Origin: Leadbetterella sp964489955
GTDB lineage: Bacteria > Bacteroidota > Bacteroidia > Cytophagales > Spirosomataceae
Direction: 5' to 3'
Assembly: GCA_964489955.1 (NCBI GenBank)
Contig: CAZBAV010000058.1
Location: forward strand, 1-27,957
DNA length: 27,957 nucleotides
Under the pieces are notes generated by a model that saw only the letters and a program-made list of their open reading frames with translations, made no database searches and was not told the DNA's origin. Made by a program: the position numbers and the translations under genes. Below, piece after piece: positions 16,620 to 24,941 of the stretch (positions within the stretch are counted from its first letter, which is position 1; every line of letters starts with the position of its first letter).

Positions 16620-18413
16620 ATGAAAAAAATAATCTTTGGTTGGCTCTGTTGCCTTTCCTTTTCTGGAATTGCACAACAGAAACTTCCTCTCACAGATTTA
16701 TCTGGCTTTGAATCAAAAAAAGATAATTGGAAAATCGTTGGAGATGCCAAGGCATCGATAGACCAAAAGAACACTCTGGTCTCCAGTCCAGGAACTGGGG
16801 TCTTGGTGTGTCAGCATGACCAAGATACGTACGGCGAAGAATTTGATCTTTTTACAAAGGAAGAATATGGAGATATGGATTTTTCTCTTGAGTTTATGTT
16901 GGGAAGAGAATCCAATTCGGGTATTTATTTGCAAGGACGTTATGAGGTTCAACTGTATGATAGCTGGGGAGTGAAAAATCCAAAGTTTTATGATTGTGGA
17001 GGAATTTATCAAAGAAGAAATGCGGATGGTAGTCAGTTTGAAGGATACGCCCCGAGATACAATGCATATAAAGCACCAGGACTCTGGAACAAAATGGATA
17101 TCTCATTTCAAGCACCCAAATTTGATGCATCTGGCAAGAAGATTAGCAACGCCAAAATTTTATATGTGAGGTTAAATGGGTTGTTGATACACGAAAACGT
17201 GGAACTCAGCGGGCCTACGGGCGGTGCAGTGGGGCAAAACGAAGTGGCGAAAGCTTCTTTAAGGATACAGGGGGATCACGGTTCAGTGGCATTCAGAAAC
17301 ATTGAAATAAAAAACTATTCACAAAAACCGGGGTATGTTTCTGATTTAAGTTACAAAACCTACTATGGTAGCTATATGCATGATGCAGACCTAAGTGCAG
17401 TGAAGGTGGACGCCCAAGGAAATACTTCAGATTTGACCTGGGAAGTAACCAAAGAGGAAAATAATTACGTGTTTTTTATTAAAGGGAAGTATCACGCTCC
17501 CGTAGACGGTAAGTATACTTTTGTGGCTCAGCTTGGAGGCCATGGTGCTCTGAAAATTGATGGCAAAGAAGTCATAGATAATAGATGGACACGAGAAGGC
17601 ACGCGTTCTGCGGAAGTTGAATTGAAAGCAGGAGAACATGTATTTGAATTGTTTAACAACAAAAGAGATGGTTGGATAAAGCCCGTATTGGGTTTCTGGT
17701 CGTCAGGACCCGGGTTTAGACTTACGCCCCATCATGTTCCGGGTTCTGTGATTTCAGGCAAACCTAATGACCCCATTTTATTAAATGCAACTACGAACAC
17801 CAATCTAAGAAGTTTTATGGATTGGAAGAAAAAAGAGAGCGACAAGAATTTTAGGGTAGTACACGCTATTTCTATTGGCTCGCCTGAAGGTTTGCACTAC
17901 ACATATGATTTGGACAAAGGAGCTATTATTCAAGCATGGAAGGGCGACTTTCTGGACACCACACCTATGTGGCATGACAGAGGAGACGGATCGTCGAAGC
18001 CAATGGGAAGCATCACCCGTTTTAACCACGATTTGCTTTTAAATCCACTAGAAATAAATAGCTGGAAAACAGATACCACAGGAACAGGTTATAAACCTAA
18101 AGGTTATAGCTTAGATGAGAATGATTTACCCACGTTCCATTACAAAATATTGGGAGCGGAAGTAAAAGATAAGGTAAGGATAAAGGAGGGGAAATACATA
18201 CATAGAGAGGTGGATATTTCTAATGCTGCTAATATGTTTGCCCGTTTGGCCGTTGGAGACAATGTAGTGCAAGTAGCAGAGAATTTGTATGCGGTAGATG
18301 ACAAAACATATTATGTGAGGATAGAAGACGATGCAGAAAGATTTATCCTAAACGGAAATCAACTTATCGTTAAACCGAAAAATAACTCCTTACGTTACTC
18401 CATTATTTTTTAA
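16620..18413 (+). CDS. Secreted DUF1080 (3-keto-disaccharide hydrolase-like) plus PA14 protein
   Basis: A 597-residue exported protein. It has a signal peptide (1-18, ending GIAQQ); a concanavalin-like DUF1080 domain (about 22-235) with the family stretches SNSGIYLQGRYEVQLYDSWG (98-117) and LRIQGDHGSVAFRNIEIK (214-231); a PA14-like carbohydrate-binding beta-sandwich (about 244-368, with APVDGKYTFVAQLGGHGAL and ELKAGEHVFELF); and a C-terminal beta-rich region of about 215 residues that I cannot name. DUF1080 (PF06439) members hydrolyse 3-keto-glycosides, so periplasmic sugar degradation is likely. It is 8 bp from the propeller/cytochrome gene, clearly one operon, which suggests redox chemistry on sugars coupled to hydrolysis. 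The exact substrate is unknown. Confidence 0.88.
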   Translation: MKKIIFGWLCCLSFSGIAQQKLPLTDLSGFESKKDNWKIVGDAKASIDQKNTLVSSPGTGVLVCQHDQDTYGEEFDLFTKEEYGDMDFSLEFMLGRESNSGIYLQGRYEVQLYDSWGVKNPKFYDCGGIYQRRNADGSQFEGYAPRYNAYKAPGLWNKMDISFQAPKFDASGKKISNAKILYVRLNGLLIHENVELSGPTGGAVGQNEVAKASLRIQGDHGSVAFRNIEIKNYSQKPGYVSDLSYKTYYGSYMHDADLSAVKVDAQGNTSDLTWEVTKEENNYVFFIKGKYHAPVDGKYTFVAQLGGHGALKIDGKEVIDNRWTREGTRSAEVELKAGEHVFELFNNKRDGWIKPVLGFWSSGPGFRLTPHHVPGSVISGKPNDPILLNATTNTNLRSFMDWKKKESDKNFRVVHAISIGSPEGLHYTYDLDKGAIIQAWKGDFLDTTPMWHDRGDGSSKPMGSITRFNHDLLLNPLEINSWKTDTTGTGYKPKGYSLDENDLPTFHYKILGAEVKDKVRIKEGKYIHREVDISNAANMFARLAVGDNVVQVAENLYAVDDKTYYVRIEDDAERFILNGNQLIVKPKNNSLRYSIIF

Positions 18414-18421
18414 AGAAGACT

Positions 18422-20356
18422 ATGAAGAACTATATAATTATTCTGTTAGTGGCCGTTTTCTTTTCGGGAAATGTGTTTGGCCAAGAGTCGCCCAAAGAGG
18501 AGGATTTTTATAAGATTGTAACCTTACCTGTTCCGGAAGGTGTTTTATTAGAAGTTGGAGGTGTAGAAATGATGCCGAATGGTTCTGTAGCTTTGGCTAC
18601 GAGAAGGGGAGATATCTGGATTATTGACAATCCTACATCGGTAAAGCCTTACTTTAGAAAATTTGCATCGGGGCTCCATGAGGTTTTAGGTTTGATGTAT
18701 AAAGACGGGTCTTTTTATTGTGCTCAAAGAGGAGAACTTACTAAACTGACCGATACAAACGGAGATGGTAAGGCAGATAAATACGAAACCATTCATGCAT
18801 GGGATATAAGCGGGCATTATCATGAATATTCTTTTGGACCAAAACAGGCTCCAGACGGCAGCTTTTATGTGAGTGGCAATGTGGCTTTCGGGGACGAGGA
18901 ATGGTGGAGAGGAGAGTCTAAAACAAACACACGTGGAACCATCTTTAAAGTTTGGGAAGATGGTCGTCTTGAGTTGTTTGCGGCAGGTGTGCGTTCTCCA
19001 GCAGGATTAGGAATGGTTGGAGATGAACTATTTTATACTGACAACCAAGGGGATTGGTTCGGTTCTGGTGGTGTATGGCACATTGAAAAAGGAAAATTTT
19101 ATGGAAATCCGGCTAGTTTGAAGTGGAAAAACGTGGAGAAGCTGGTAGGAATTACAGAAGAAGACTTTTATAAAGAACGTGATGTAAGGAGAGTAAAAGG
19201 ACCGGGAGGAAACATTATTAAGCCTGAGAACGTAGTAGACGAAACACCACAAGCTTTTTATGAGTTAAAAGAGAAGTTCCCTACTGTTCAGCCTCCTGCA
19301 GTTTGGCTTCCGCATGGGATCTTGGGGATTTCTAACTCGGAGATTTTGGTAGATAAGACCAAAGGTAGTTTTGGCCCATTCTCTGGTCAGCTTTTTGTGG
19401 GAGATCAGGGGCAGTCTAAAATCATGAGGGTCTATCTGGAGAAAATCAATGGACAATATCAAGGTGCTGCCTGGGATTTTCGTCAGGGTTTTCAATCGGG
19501 TGTATTGAGGATGGCTTTTGCTCCAGATGGTTCTATGTTTGTGGGAGAAACCAACAGAGGATGGGGCTCTGCCGGTGATGCTAATCAGGGCTTCCAACGT
19601 TTAATCTGGAACGGTAAGCTTCCTTTCGAAATGCTCACCTGCAAAGCTATGCCAGACGGGTTTGAGATAGAGTTTACTATGCCTATAGACAAAAAATCTG
19701 CGGAAGACCTAAATTCCTATTCTGTACGTAGTTTTAACTATAAGCACCACCCGGTATACGGTTCTCCTCCAATTTGGGAGAAAGAATTGGCTGTAAAAGG
19801 AATTAAATTGAGTGCAGACAGAAAGACACTAAGGATTGTAGTAGATGGTCTACGACCTTATTTTATACATGAAGTGAATTTGGATGGTATCCGGGCTGAA
19901 GAAAAGTCGTGGTCTTTAATACATCCATCGGTTTACTATACACTGAACATTATTCCTGACGGACAAAAACTATCTGCAAACGAGATTACAGGTGCAAAAG
20001 GTAAAAATCCAGCAGCAAAAGCTCCTAGCAAACAAGTAGAAAACCTGGTTTCACCGGATGGTAAAAACCAACCATCTGCCAGTGCGGCAGTAGCTGCTAA
20101 GCCTACTTTTGCTAGTTTAAAGCCTTTACTGCGTAAACACACCTGTTTGGCTTGTCATGATGAGGGCAAGAAAATGATTGGGCCCTCATTTAAAGAGATT
20201 GCAAAAAGGAAATACACGAATGCCCAAATGATACAATTGATAAAGGAGTATCAAGTATTCTTTTTGATGATCCTCGTTGCTCCTATGCCGCCGATGTCTC
20301 ATCTACCCAAGGCAGATTTAGAGAAAATAGCGACTTATATTAACTCATTGAGATAG
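18422..20356 (+). CDS. Secreted beta-propeller protein with C-terminal cytochrome c domain
   Basis: A 644-residue periplasmic protein. It has a signal peptide (1-20, ending FGQ); a beta-propeller resembling PQQ/soluble sugar-dehydrogenase and L-sorbosone dehydrogenase families (about 30-400, with TRRGDIWIID, LTKLTDTNGDGKADKYET, FAAGVRSPAGLG, LPHGILGIS, LFVGDQGQSKIMRVY, FAPDGSMFVGETNRGWG); a beta-sandwich (about 410-520); an Ala/Pro/Lys-rich linker (about 530-565); and a class I cytochrome c domain with the haem site CLACH (575-579) and candidate Met ligands in PMPPM (621-625). Electron transfer from sugar or alcohol oxidation is the likely role. The stretch 609-620 before PMPPM is unusually hydrophobic (see findings). 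Confidence 0.88.
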   Translation: MKNYIIILLVAVFFSGNVFGQESPKEEDFYKIVTLPVPEGVLLEVGGVEMMPNGSVALATRRGDIWIIDNPTSVKPYFRKFASGLHEVLGLMYKDGSFYCAQRGELTKLTDTNGDGKADKYETIHAWDISGHYHEYSFGPKQAPDGSFYVSGNVAFGDEEWWRGESKTNTRGTIFKVWEDGRLELFAAGVRSPAGLGMVGDELFYTDNQGDWFGSGGVWHIEKGKFYGNPASLKWKNVEKLVGITEEDFYKERDVRRVKGPGGNIIKPENVVDETPQAFYELKEKFPTVQPPAVWLPHGILGISNSEILVDKTKGSFGPFSGQLFVGDQGQSKIMRVYLEKINGQYQGAAWDFRQGFQSGVLRMAFAPDGSMFVGETNRGWGSAGDANQGFQRLIWNGKLPFEMLTCKAMPDGFEIEFTMPIDKKSAEDLNSYSVRSFNYKHHPVYGSPPIWEKELAVKGIKLSADRKTLRIVVDGLRPYFIHEVNLDGIRAEEKSWSLIHPSVYYTLNIIPDGQKLSANEITGAKGKNPAAKAPSKQVENLVSPDGKNQPSASAAVAAKPTFASLKPLLRKHTCLACHDEGKKMIGPSFKEIAKRKYTNAQMIQLIKEYQVFFLMILVAPMPPMSHLPKADLEKIATYINSLR

Positions 20357-20372
20357 GGCGAAAGCCCTTTTT
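20355..20372 (+). terminator. Intrinsic terminator with GAAA tetraloop
   Basis: AGGGC (20355-20359), loop GAAA, GCCCT (20364-20368), then TTTT. The 5' arm begins inside the TAG stop codon of the cytochrome gene. This is a compact, convincing factor-independent terminator for the DUF1080/cytochrome operon. Confidence 0.85.
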
Positions 20373-20439
20373 CTGTTTTCAGTACAGACAATTATGGAAA
20401 TAATTTCCCACTCATTTTTGAAAAGTAATCAAGCTCTGT

Positions 20440-20601
20440 CTATTGTTTATCTTTTTGAGCTGACGAATTATAACCTTCATTATATCCTTTCTTAAAAGAT
20501 TCAGAGGTGCTTTTATAGTTGATAGCACTATCAATAACAAAAAAAACAAAGAAGCCCAGAAATAAGTATTTGATGTCTCTCTTAGTGATGTTTTTGAACA
20601 T
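20440..20601 (-). CDS. Small single-pass membrane protein (53 residues)
   Basis: An ATG at 20601 opens a 53-codon frame ending with TAG at 20442-20440. The translation begins MFKNITKRDIKYLF, has one hydrophobic helix (YLFLGFFVFFVIDSAI, about 12-27) and a hydrophilic tail with KKGYNEGYN (about 37-45). The Lys/Arg-rich N-terminus followed by a helix suggests an inner-membrane anchor with the tail outside. It lies 50 bp after the TIM-barrel gene on the same strand and occupies the otherwise empty gap. I do not recognise the family. Codon composition and the clean topology support a real gene, though its length leaves doubt. Confidence 0.55.
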   Translation of the reverse strand: MFKNITKRDIKYLFLGFFVFFVIDSAINYKSTSESFKKGYNEGYNSSAQKDKQ

Positions 20602-20651
20602 ATTTGATGTAGATTTTATAAACCAAAGCTACTTTTTAATTTTCAATAATC

Positions 20652-21563
20652 CTAACCCAAAAACTGCATAAGATAATTTCTGGAAGTACGTATGGCAGCA
20701 AAAACATCCTCCTGGCTACTTTCATAGGCTTTATCTTCTACTTCTATCACTACAGGACCTCGGTAACGCACATCTGTAAGAGCGGCAAAAAACTGTCCCC
20801 AACGGACATCGCCAAGTCCTGGCAATTTCGGGGAGTGGTATAGGGATGGCAGAGCAAAAGCCCCGTGTAAGTCCAGTTTATCTCTATATATTTTTATATC
20901 TTTCAAATGGATGTGGTGAAGTCTATCTTTATAATTATAGATAGGTTTTATCTCGTCCATCATTTGTAGTACAGGGTGCGACGGGTCGTAGTTTAAGCCA
21001 AAAAGAGGAGTGGGGAAGGCCTCGAACATATAGTCCCACACAGCTGGAGAAATAGCAAGATTGTTTCCTCCCGGCCATTCATCTTCGGTATAAAGCATGG
21101 GGCAGTTTTCTATCCCTATTTTTATTTGTTCTTTTTCCGCCACCTCTATTATGGGTTTCCACAGCTTTTTAAAAAGCTCTAGGTTCTCCCGCATATTTAG
21201 GTGTTTGTTTCGCCCAATGAAGGTGTTTACTACAGGAATATCCAGAGTGTTGGCGGCACGGATAATTTTCTTGATATGCTCTATGTAAAACTCAGATTTC
21301 TCTTTATCGGCATCCAGAGGATTGGGGTAATAGCCTAGTCCTGAGATAAAAATATTATTTTGCTTGAGTATTTTCTTGATTTCTGTGGAGTCATAATTCT
21401 CCACATCAATATGTGTGACGCCCGCATATCGTCTTTTATCGGAGTTATCACCCGGCCAGCACATGGCCTCTATACATTGGAAACCGTTTTTAGAAGCAAA
21501 TTCTGATACTTCTATAAAAGACATATCAGGCAAGATGGCCGAAACAAATCCTAACTGGAACAT
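20652..21563 (-). CDS. Sugar phosphate isomerase/epimerase-like TIM barrel
   Basis: A 303-residue cytoplasmic protein of the xylose isomerase-like/AP endonuclease 2 superfamily (PF01261). The metal site appears complete: Glu152 in KIGIENCPM, Asp193 in LNYDPSH, His219 in HHIHLKD and Glu274 in VVIEVED. The insert with MLYTEDEWPGGNNLAISP (about 156-173) is typical of the sugar isomerase/epimerase subgroup rather than DNA-acting endonuclease IV. It has no signal peptide. It lies on the opposite strand to the DUF1080/cytochrome operon; since related TIM barrels act on 3-keto-sugars, a shared pathway is possible but unproven. Confidence 0.88.
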   Translation of the reverse strand: MFQLGFVSAILPDMSFIEVSEFASKNGFQCIEAMCWPGDNSDKRRYAGVTHIDVENYDSTEIKKILKQNNIFISGLGYYPNPLDADKEKSEFYIEHIKKIIRAANTLDIPVVNTFIGRNKHLNMRENLELFKKLWKPIIEVAEKEQIKIGIENCPMLYTEDEWPGGNNLAISPAVWDYMFEAFPTPLFGLNYDPSHPVLQMMDEIKPIYNYKDRLHHIHLKDIKIYRDKLDLHGAFALPSLYHSPKLPGLGDVRWGQFFAALTDVRYRGPVVIEVEDKAYESSQEDVFAAIRTSRNYLMQFLG

Positions 21564-21690
21564 AATGCGGTTTTTTTGAACATAAAAATAAGAACAAAAT
21601 GGAGGAATAGGGTAGTTTGGAGTATTGAATTGAAAACGGCTTGGAGTTTAACGATGGAGGTTTCCCTTTTAAGATCTCTCGAAGACAACT

Positions 21691-21738
21691 CCTAGTTCGG
21701 GCTAGGGCAGCATAACCCTTTTCGAAATAGGCTATGCC
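21691..21738. repeat. Two adjacent GC-rich hairpins between - strand genes
   Basis: CCTAG (21691-21695) pairs with CTAGG (21702-21706) around TTCGGG. Immediately after, GCATA (21710-21714) pairs with TATGC (21733-21737) around a loop containing TTTTCGAAA. They lie just past the stop of the serine hydrolase gene (minus strand). They may be a terminator without a T tract or a copy of a dispersed extragenic element; only one copy is in this window. Confidence 0.4.
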
Positions 21739-21759
21739 GAAATTTATTGACTAAACATT

Positions 21760-22983
21760 CTACTTAAGAAGTAGTGCAACATCCCATAAATCAAAATCAC
21801 TGCTATAGTGTTTGAGAGAATTACCACAGTGGACAATAATGGTTTCTTTGTGCGGGATAATATAAATATTCTGTCCGAGGTTTCCATTCGCATAGTAATG
21901 AAAAGTACCGTCTTCGTTTACATGGCCCCACCATTGATAGTTGTAATAAATTCTCTTTTCCTTTGTCCCAAACCATCTGGGGTATATCTCTCGGGGAATT
22001 GATTTATTTTCTCGGGTAGACTCCAGCACCCAATCCTTTGATATAATTTGGTCACCGTACCAGTTCCCTTCCTTCAGCATGAGCTGGCCAAAGCGGGCAT
22101 AATCAATAGCTCTGGCAATTAATCGGCTAGGCATGTATTCAAATTTAGACTCTTTGCTATCTATAGAGAAAAGAGCATCATACTCCATTATTTGTGACCA
22201 CAATTTTTGCTCCAGATACTTGGATACAGTCATATTTGCAGCTCTTTCGACAATCAATCCCAAGTAGCTTGTATTATAATTAGAATATTGGAAGCCTTTG
22301 CCGGGGTCAGACGAAATTTCTACCTCTTCCAATAGACGCTTCCGGACATGGGGATGGTAGTAGCCTACAGCCTCATCATGCCAGGGAGAATGAATAGTAG
22401 TGAAAGGTATTTGACTTGTATTGTATGCAAGCCCGGAACGCATTTCAAGGAGATTCTTAATGGTTATTTTTTGAAAGCGGGAATCACGATCTAAGAGTTC
22501 AGGAACATAATTTGTTATGGGGTCATCTACACTTTTAATTAGACTATCATCAATGGCAGCCCCAATCAAAAACGATATAAAGGACTTGGCCATAGATTGA
22601 GAATGAAAGTACGAATCTCGGCTAAAACCATTAAAGTATTTTTCATAAATGATGGTGTCTTTTTGAATAACAAGGAGGGCTGTGGTTTGAGACTCATTAG
22701 CCCATTCTTCAAAACTATTGAATCCAGTATTTTTTACCAGCTTTTCAAATAAGGACTCCACATATCCCTCTTTTGGCTGGGAAACAAAGGTATTTGGGTT
22801 TTTGGTTCCGTGTATTTTGTGACTTTCAAAATTCTTATAATCATAAACAGTTGCCACATTCATTGTTATCAATCGGTAAACGTAGGTAGGCGAATATTTG
22901 ATTGACAAGGTAATCAGGAGAATACCTAAAGCAATAAAAGGAGAGAATACTATAGTTCTTAAAATAAGTTTCTTATTCGTCAT
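21760..22983 (-). CDS. Membrane-anchored serine hydrolase, class C beta-lactamase family
   Basis: A 407-residue protein of the beta-lactamase/DD-peptidase-like fold (PF00144). One N-terminal helix (about 8-29) anchors it or acts as an uncleaved signal, with the domain facing the periplasm. Catalytic landmarks are the SxxK motif S130-M-A-K133 (HSQSMAKSF) and Tyr233 in the YSN motif (FQYSNYN); the third KTG-like position is probably the NGNLGQN stretch near the C-terminus. The FNGFSRDSYFHSQSMAKS context resembles 6-aminohexanoate-dimer hydrolase and esterase relatives rather than true beta-lactamases. The substrate is unknown; antibiotic resistance should not be assumed. Confidence 0.88.
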   Translation of the reverse strand: MTNKKLILRTIVFSPFIALGILLITLSIKYSPTYVYRLITMNVATVYDYKNFESHKIHGTKNPNTFVSQPKEGYVESLFEKLVKNTGFNSFEEWANESQTTALLVIQKDTIIYEKYFNGFSRDSYFHSQSMAKSFISFLIGAAIDDSLIKSVDDPITNYVPELLDRDSRFQKITIKNLLEMRSGLAYNTSQIPFTTIHSPWHDEAVGYYHPHVRKRLLEEVEISSDPGKGFQYSNYNTSYLGLIVERAANMTVSKYLEQKLWSQIMEYDALFSIDSKESKFEYMPSRLIARAIDYARFGQLMLKEGNWYGDQIISKDWVLESTRENKSIPREIYPRWFGTKEKRIYYNYQWWGHVNEDGTFHYYANGNLGQNIYIIPHKETIIVHCGNSLKHYSSDFDLWDVALLLK

Positions 22984-23020
22984 TTATAATTTGTTATAAC
23001 TATCAAAATAGATTCTATTG

Positions 23021-24004
23021 CTACTCCACCAGCTTCTTGAAACAGGCATAAGCACTTCCGCTTTCCAGTGATTCTTTGGAAAGGGCTATTCCCTCTTCAA
23101 AACTAATGTCTTTTGCAAGGCTGATGGCCAATCCAGCATTTACGGTCACGGCGGCGTTTTGTGCTTGCGTACCGTCTCCTTTTAGTATTTTTATAAGAAT
23201 AGCTCCCGACTCTTCCAGAGAGTTTCCACCTTTCAGTTCTTCTTGTAATACAGTCCCAAGATTAAAGTGGGATGGGTGGAAAACAGCATCTTTGTTTTGG
23301 TAAGCCACACGGAAATCGCCAGTAAGAGAGATTTCGTCATAACCATCTACGGAATGAACTACGGCATAGCGGCCTTCTGCACCAGAAAAAAGACTTTTGT
23401 AAACCTCAAAAGTTCCCAGGTCAGAAACCCCGGTTAACTGGATTTTTACTTTGGCAGGGTTTAGGAGGGGACCAAGGATATTAAAAAATGTTTTTATACC
23501 CAATTCTTTACGGATGGGTGCTACGTATTTCATAGCAGGATGGAATAGGGGTGCGTGGAGATAGCAGATGTTTGCCGTTTCTATTTTACGCTTCAGATAT
23601 TCTCCGTCATTGGTGAATTTTATTCCCAAATGTTCCAATACTGTACTACTTCCAACTGCCGAACTCACACCGTGGTTTCCATGTTTGGCTACTTTCAGCC
23701 CGGCTCCTGCTACTAAAAAAGCCGAAGTGGTAGAAATATTAAAGGTGTCTTTGCCGTCGCCCCCGGTACCGCACACATCTATAGCATCAAAATCTTCTAA
23801 ATGGGGATTAAGAGCTAACTCCAACATTCCCTCACGGAAACCTTGGAGTTCTATTGCGGTTACACCTTTTTGTTGTATACCCATCAAAAAGGCCGATATC
23901 TGCGACGGATTGACCTCCCCACTACCTATCTGGCTTATCACCTGCCTCGCCTCCTCTCTCTCCAAAGAATTCCCCGCTATTAAAAGACTCAGTATTTTTT
24001 TCAT
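23021..24004 (-). CDS. trpD: Anthranilate phosphoribosyltransferase
   Basis: Second step of tryptophan synthesis: transfers phosphoribose from PRPP to anthranilate. The 327-residue protein from ATG 24004 carries the family signature VCGTGGDGKDTFNISTTSA (about 77-95), KHGNHGVSSAVGSSTVLE (about 106-123) and FFNILGPLLNP. An upstream TTG/GTG start at 24025 would overlap the -7 box at 24023-24030, so the internal ATG (MKKILSLLIAG) is preferred and matches the usual N-terminus. No other trp gene is in the window: the downstream serine hydrolase gene is 37 bp away but unrelated. Cytoplasmic. Confidence 0.95.
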   Translation of the reverse strand: MKKILSLLIAGNSLEREEARQVISQIGSGEVNPSQISAFLMGIQQKGVTAIELQGFREGMLELALNPHLEDFDAIDVCGTGGDGKDTFNISTTSAFLVAGAGLKVAKHGNHGVSSAVGSSTVLEHLGIKFTNDGEYLKRKIETANICYLHAPLFHPAMKYVAPIRKELGIKTFFNILGPLLNPAKVKIQLTGVSDLGTFEVYKSLFSGAEGRYAVVHSVDGYDEISLTGDFRVAYQNKDAVFHPSHFNLGTVLQEELKGGNSLEESGAILIKILKGDGTQAQNAAVTVNAGLAISLAKDISFEEGIALSKESLESGSAYACFKKLVE

Positions 24005-24022
24005 AAATCTGTTTTTCAGTCC

Positions 24023-24030
24023 CAAAATTA
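24023..24030 (-). promoter_or_regulatory. -7 box of trpD promoter
   Basis: The minus strand reads TAATTTTG, a full match to TAnnTTTG, 18 bp upstream of the trpD ATG. A -33 element at the standard spacing is not obvious. Confidence 0.45.
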
Positions 24031-24134
24031 TTCAATTCTAATTCCCCGTCCTTAATTTTAGTGGTTATTTTCAACCATCCATCCTTTAATTGGGACTTTG
24101 GTATAAAACTCAAGCAAGTAATTGTATTAGCTCT

Positions 24135-24142
24135 TATTTTTG
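24135..24142 (+). promoter_or_regulatory. -7 box ahead of ABC ATPase gene
   Basis: TATTTTTG fully matches TAnnTTTG, 26 bp before the ATG at 24169. No good TTTG lies at the usual 19-21 bp upstream. Confidence 0.35.
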
Positions 24143-24168
24143 GACAACCATATTAATTTGGAGAATTA

Positions 24169-24894
24169 ATGATAATCATAGAAACAAAAAATATAGCCAA
24201 ACGCTACGTAATGGGTTCTGAGGTGGTAGATGCTCTCAAGGACATTTCTATTACCATTAAAAAAGGTGAGTATGTGGCTTTCATGGGACCTTCTGGCTCT
24301 GGCAAGTCTACGCTGATGAACATTATTGGTTGTTTAGATTCCCCTACTGGAGGTTCTTATGTTTTGAACCAAAAAGATGTAAGCCACATGACGGAAAACG
24401 AGCTTGCAGAGGTACGTAATAAGGAAATCGGGTTTGTTTTCCAGACCTTCAACTTACTTCCAAGACAATCTTCTATTGAGAATGTGGCTCTTCCTCTTAT
24501 TTATGCGGGATACAGTAAGGCAGCACGTACAGAAAAAGCTTTAAAGGTATTAGAAAGCGTAGGTCTTGGAGAAAGGGGAAAGCACAGGCCAAATGAGTTG
24601 TCAGGTGGACAACGTCAGCGTGTGGCCGTGGCTCGGGCTCTTGTAAATGATCCGTCTATCCTTTTGGCCGATGAACCCACAGGTAATCTGGATACCAAGA
24701 CATCCTATGAGATTATGCAGCTTTTTGCTGATATTCATACCAAGGGAAACACGATAATAATGGTTACGCACGAAGAGGATATTGCTCAGTATGCCCACCG
24801 AATTATCCGTTTACGTGACGGGCTTATTGAATCTGATATAGTAAACCATAACCCTACAGATCCGGCAGAAATGGCACGGCAGCTAGCAAAATAA
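24169..24894 (+). CDS. ABC transporter ATP-binding protein, MacB/LolD type
   Basis: ATPase subunit of an ABC system at the inner membrane (241 residues). Complete motif set: Walker A GPSGSGKST (40-48), Q-loop Gln92 in FVFQTFNLLPRQ, signature LSGGQRQR (144-151), Walker B ILLADEP with Glu169, and the switch His201 in MVTHEED. The LPRQSSIENVALPLIYAG stretch places it in the LolD/MacB/FtsE-like group, which powers mechanical extraction or export through FtsX-like permeases. The partner permease is not adjacent: the next gene is a DUF2911 protein. So the partner must be encoded elsewhere, which is common for this group in Bacteroidota. Confidence 0.93.
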   Translation: MIIIETKNIAKRYVMGSEVVDALKDISITIKKGEYVAFMGPSGSGKSTLMNIIGCLDSPTGGSYVLNQKDVSHMTENELAEVRNKEIGFVFQTFNLLPRQSSIENVALPLIYAGYSKAARTEKALKVLESVGLGERGKHRPNELSGGQRQRVAVARALVNDPSILLADEPTGNLDTKTSYEIMQLFADIHTKGNTIIMVTHEEDIAQYAHRIIRLRDGLIESDIVNHNPTDPAEMARQLAK

Positions 24895-24941
24895 AGCGAA
24901 AGGTTCTGTCGTTGTTCTAAAAAGTAAATAACGCATTAACA

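Noticed and set aside
21760..22983. Serine hydrolase as an antibiotic-resistance beta-lactamase
   Set aside because: It keeps SxxK and YSN, but its context and third motif resemble esterase/amide-hydrolase relatives; nothing in the sequence indicates a resistance role.
23922..24113. 63-residue minus-strand frame overlapping the start of trpD
   Set aside because: It starts with TTG, overlaps trpD in another frame, spans the trpD -7 box and shows no recognisable domain.
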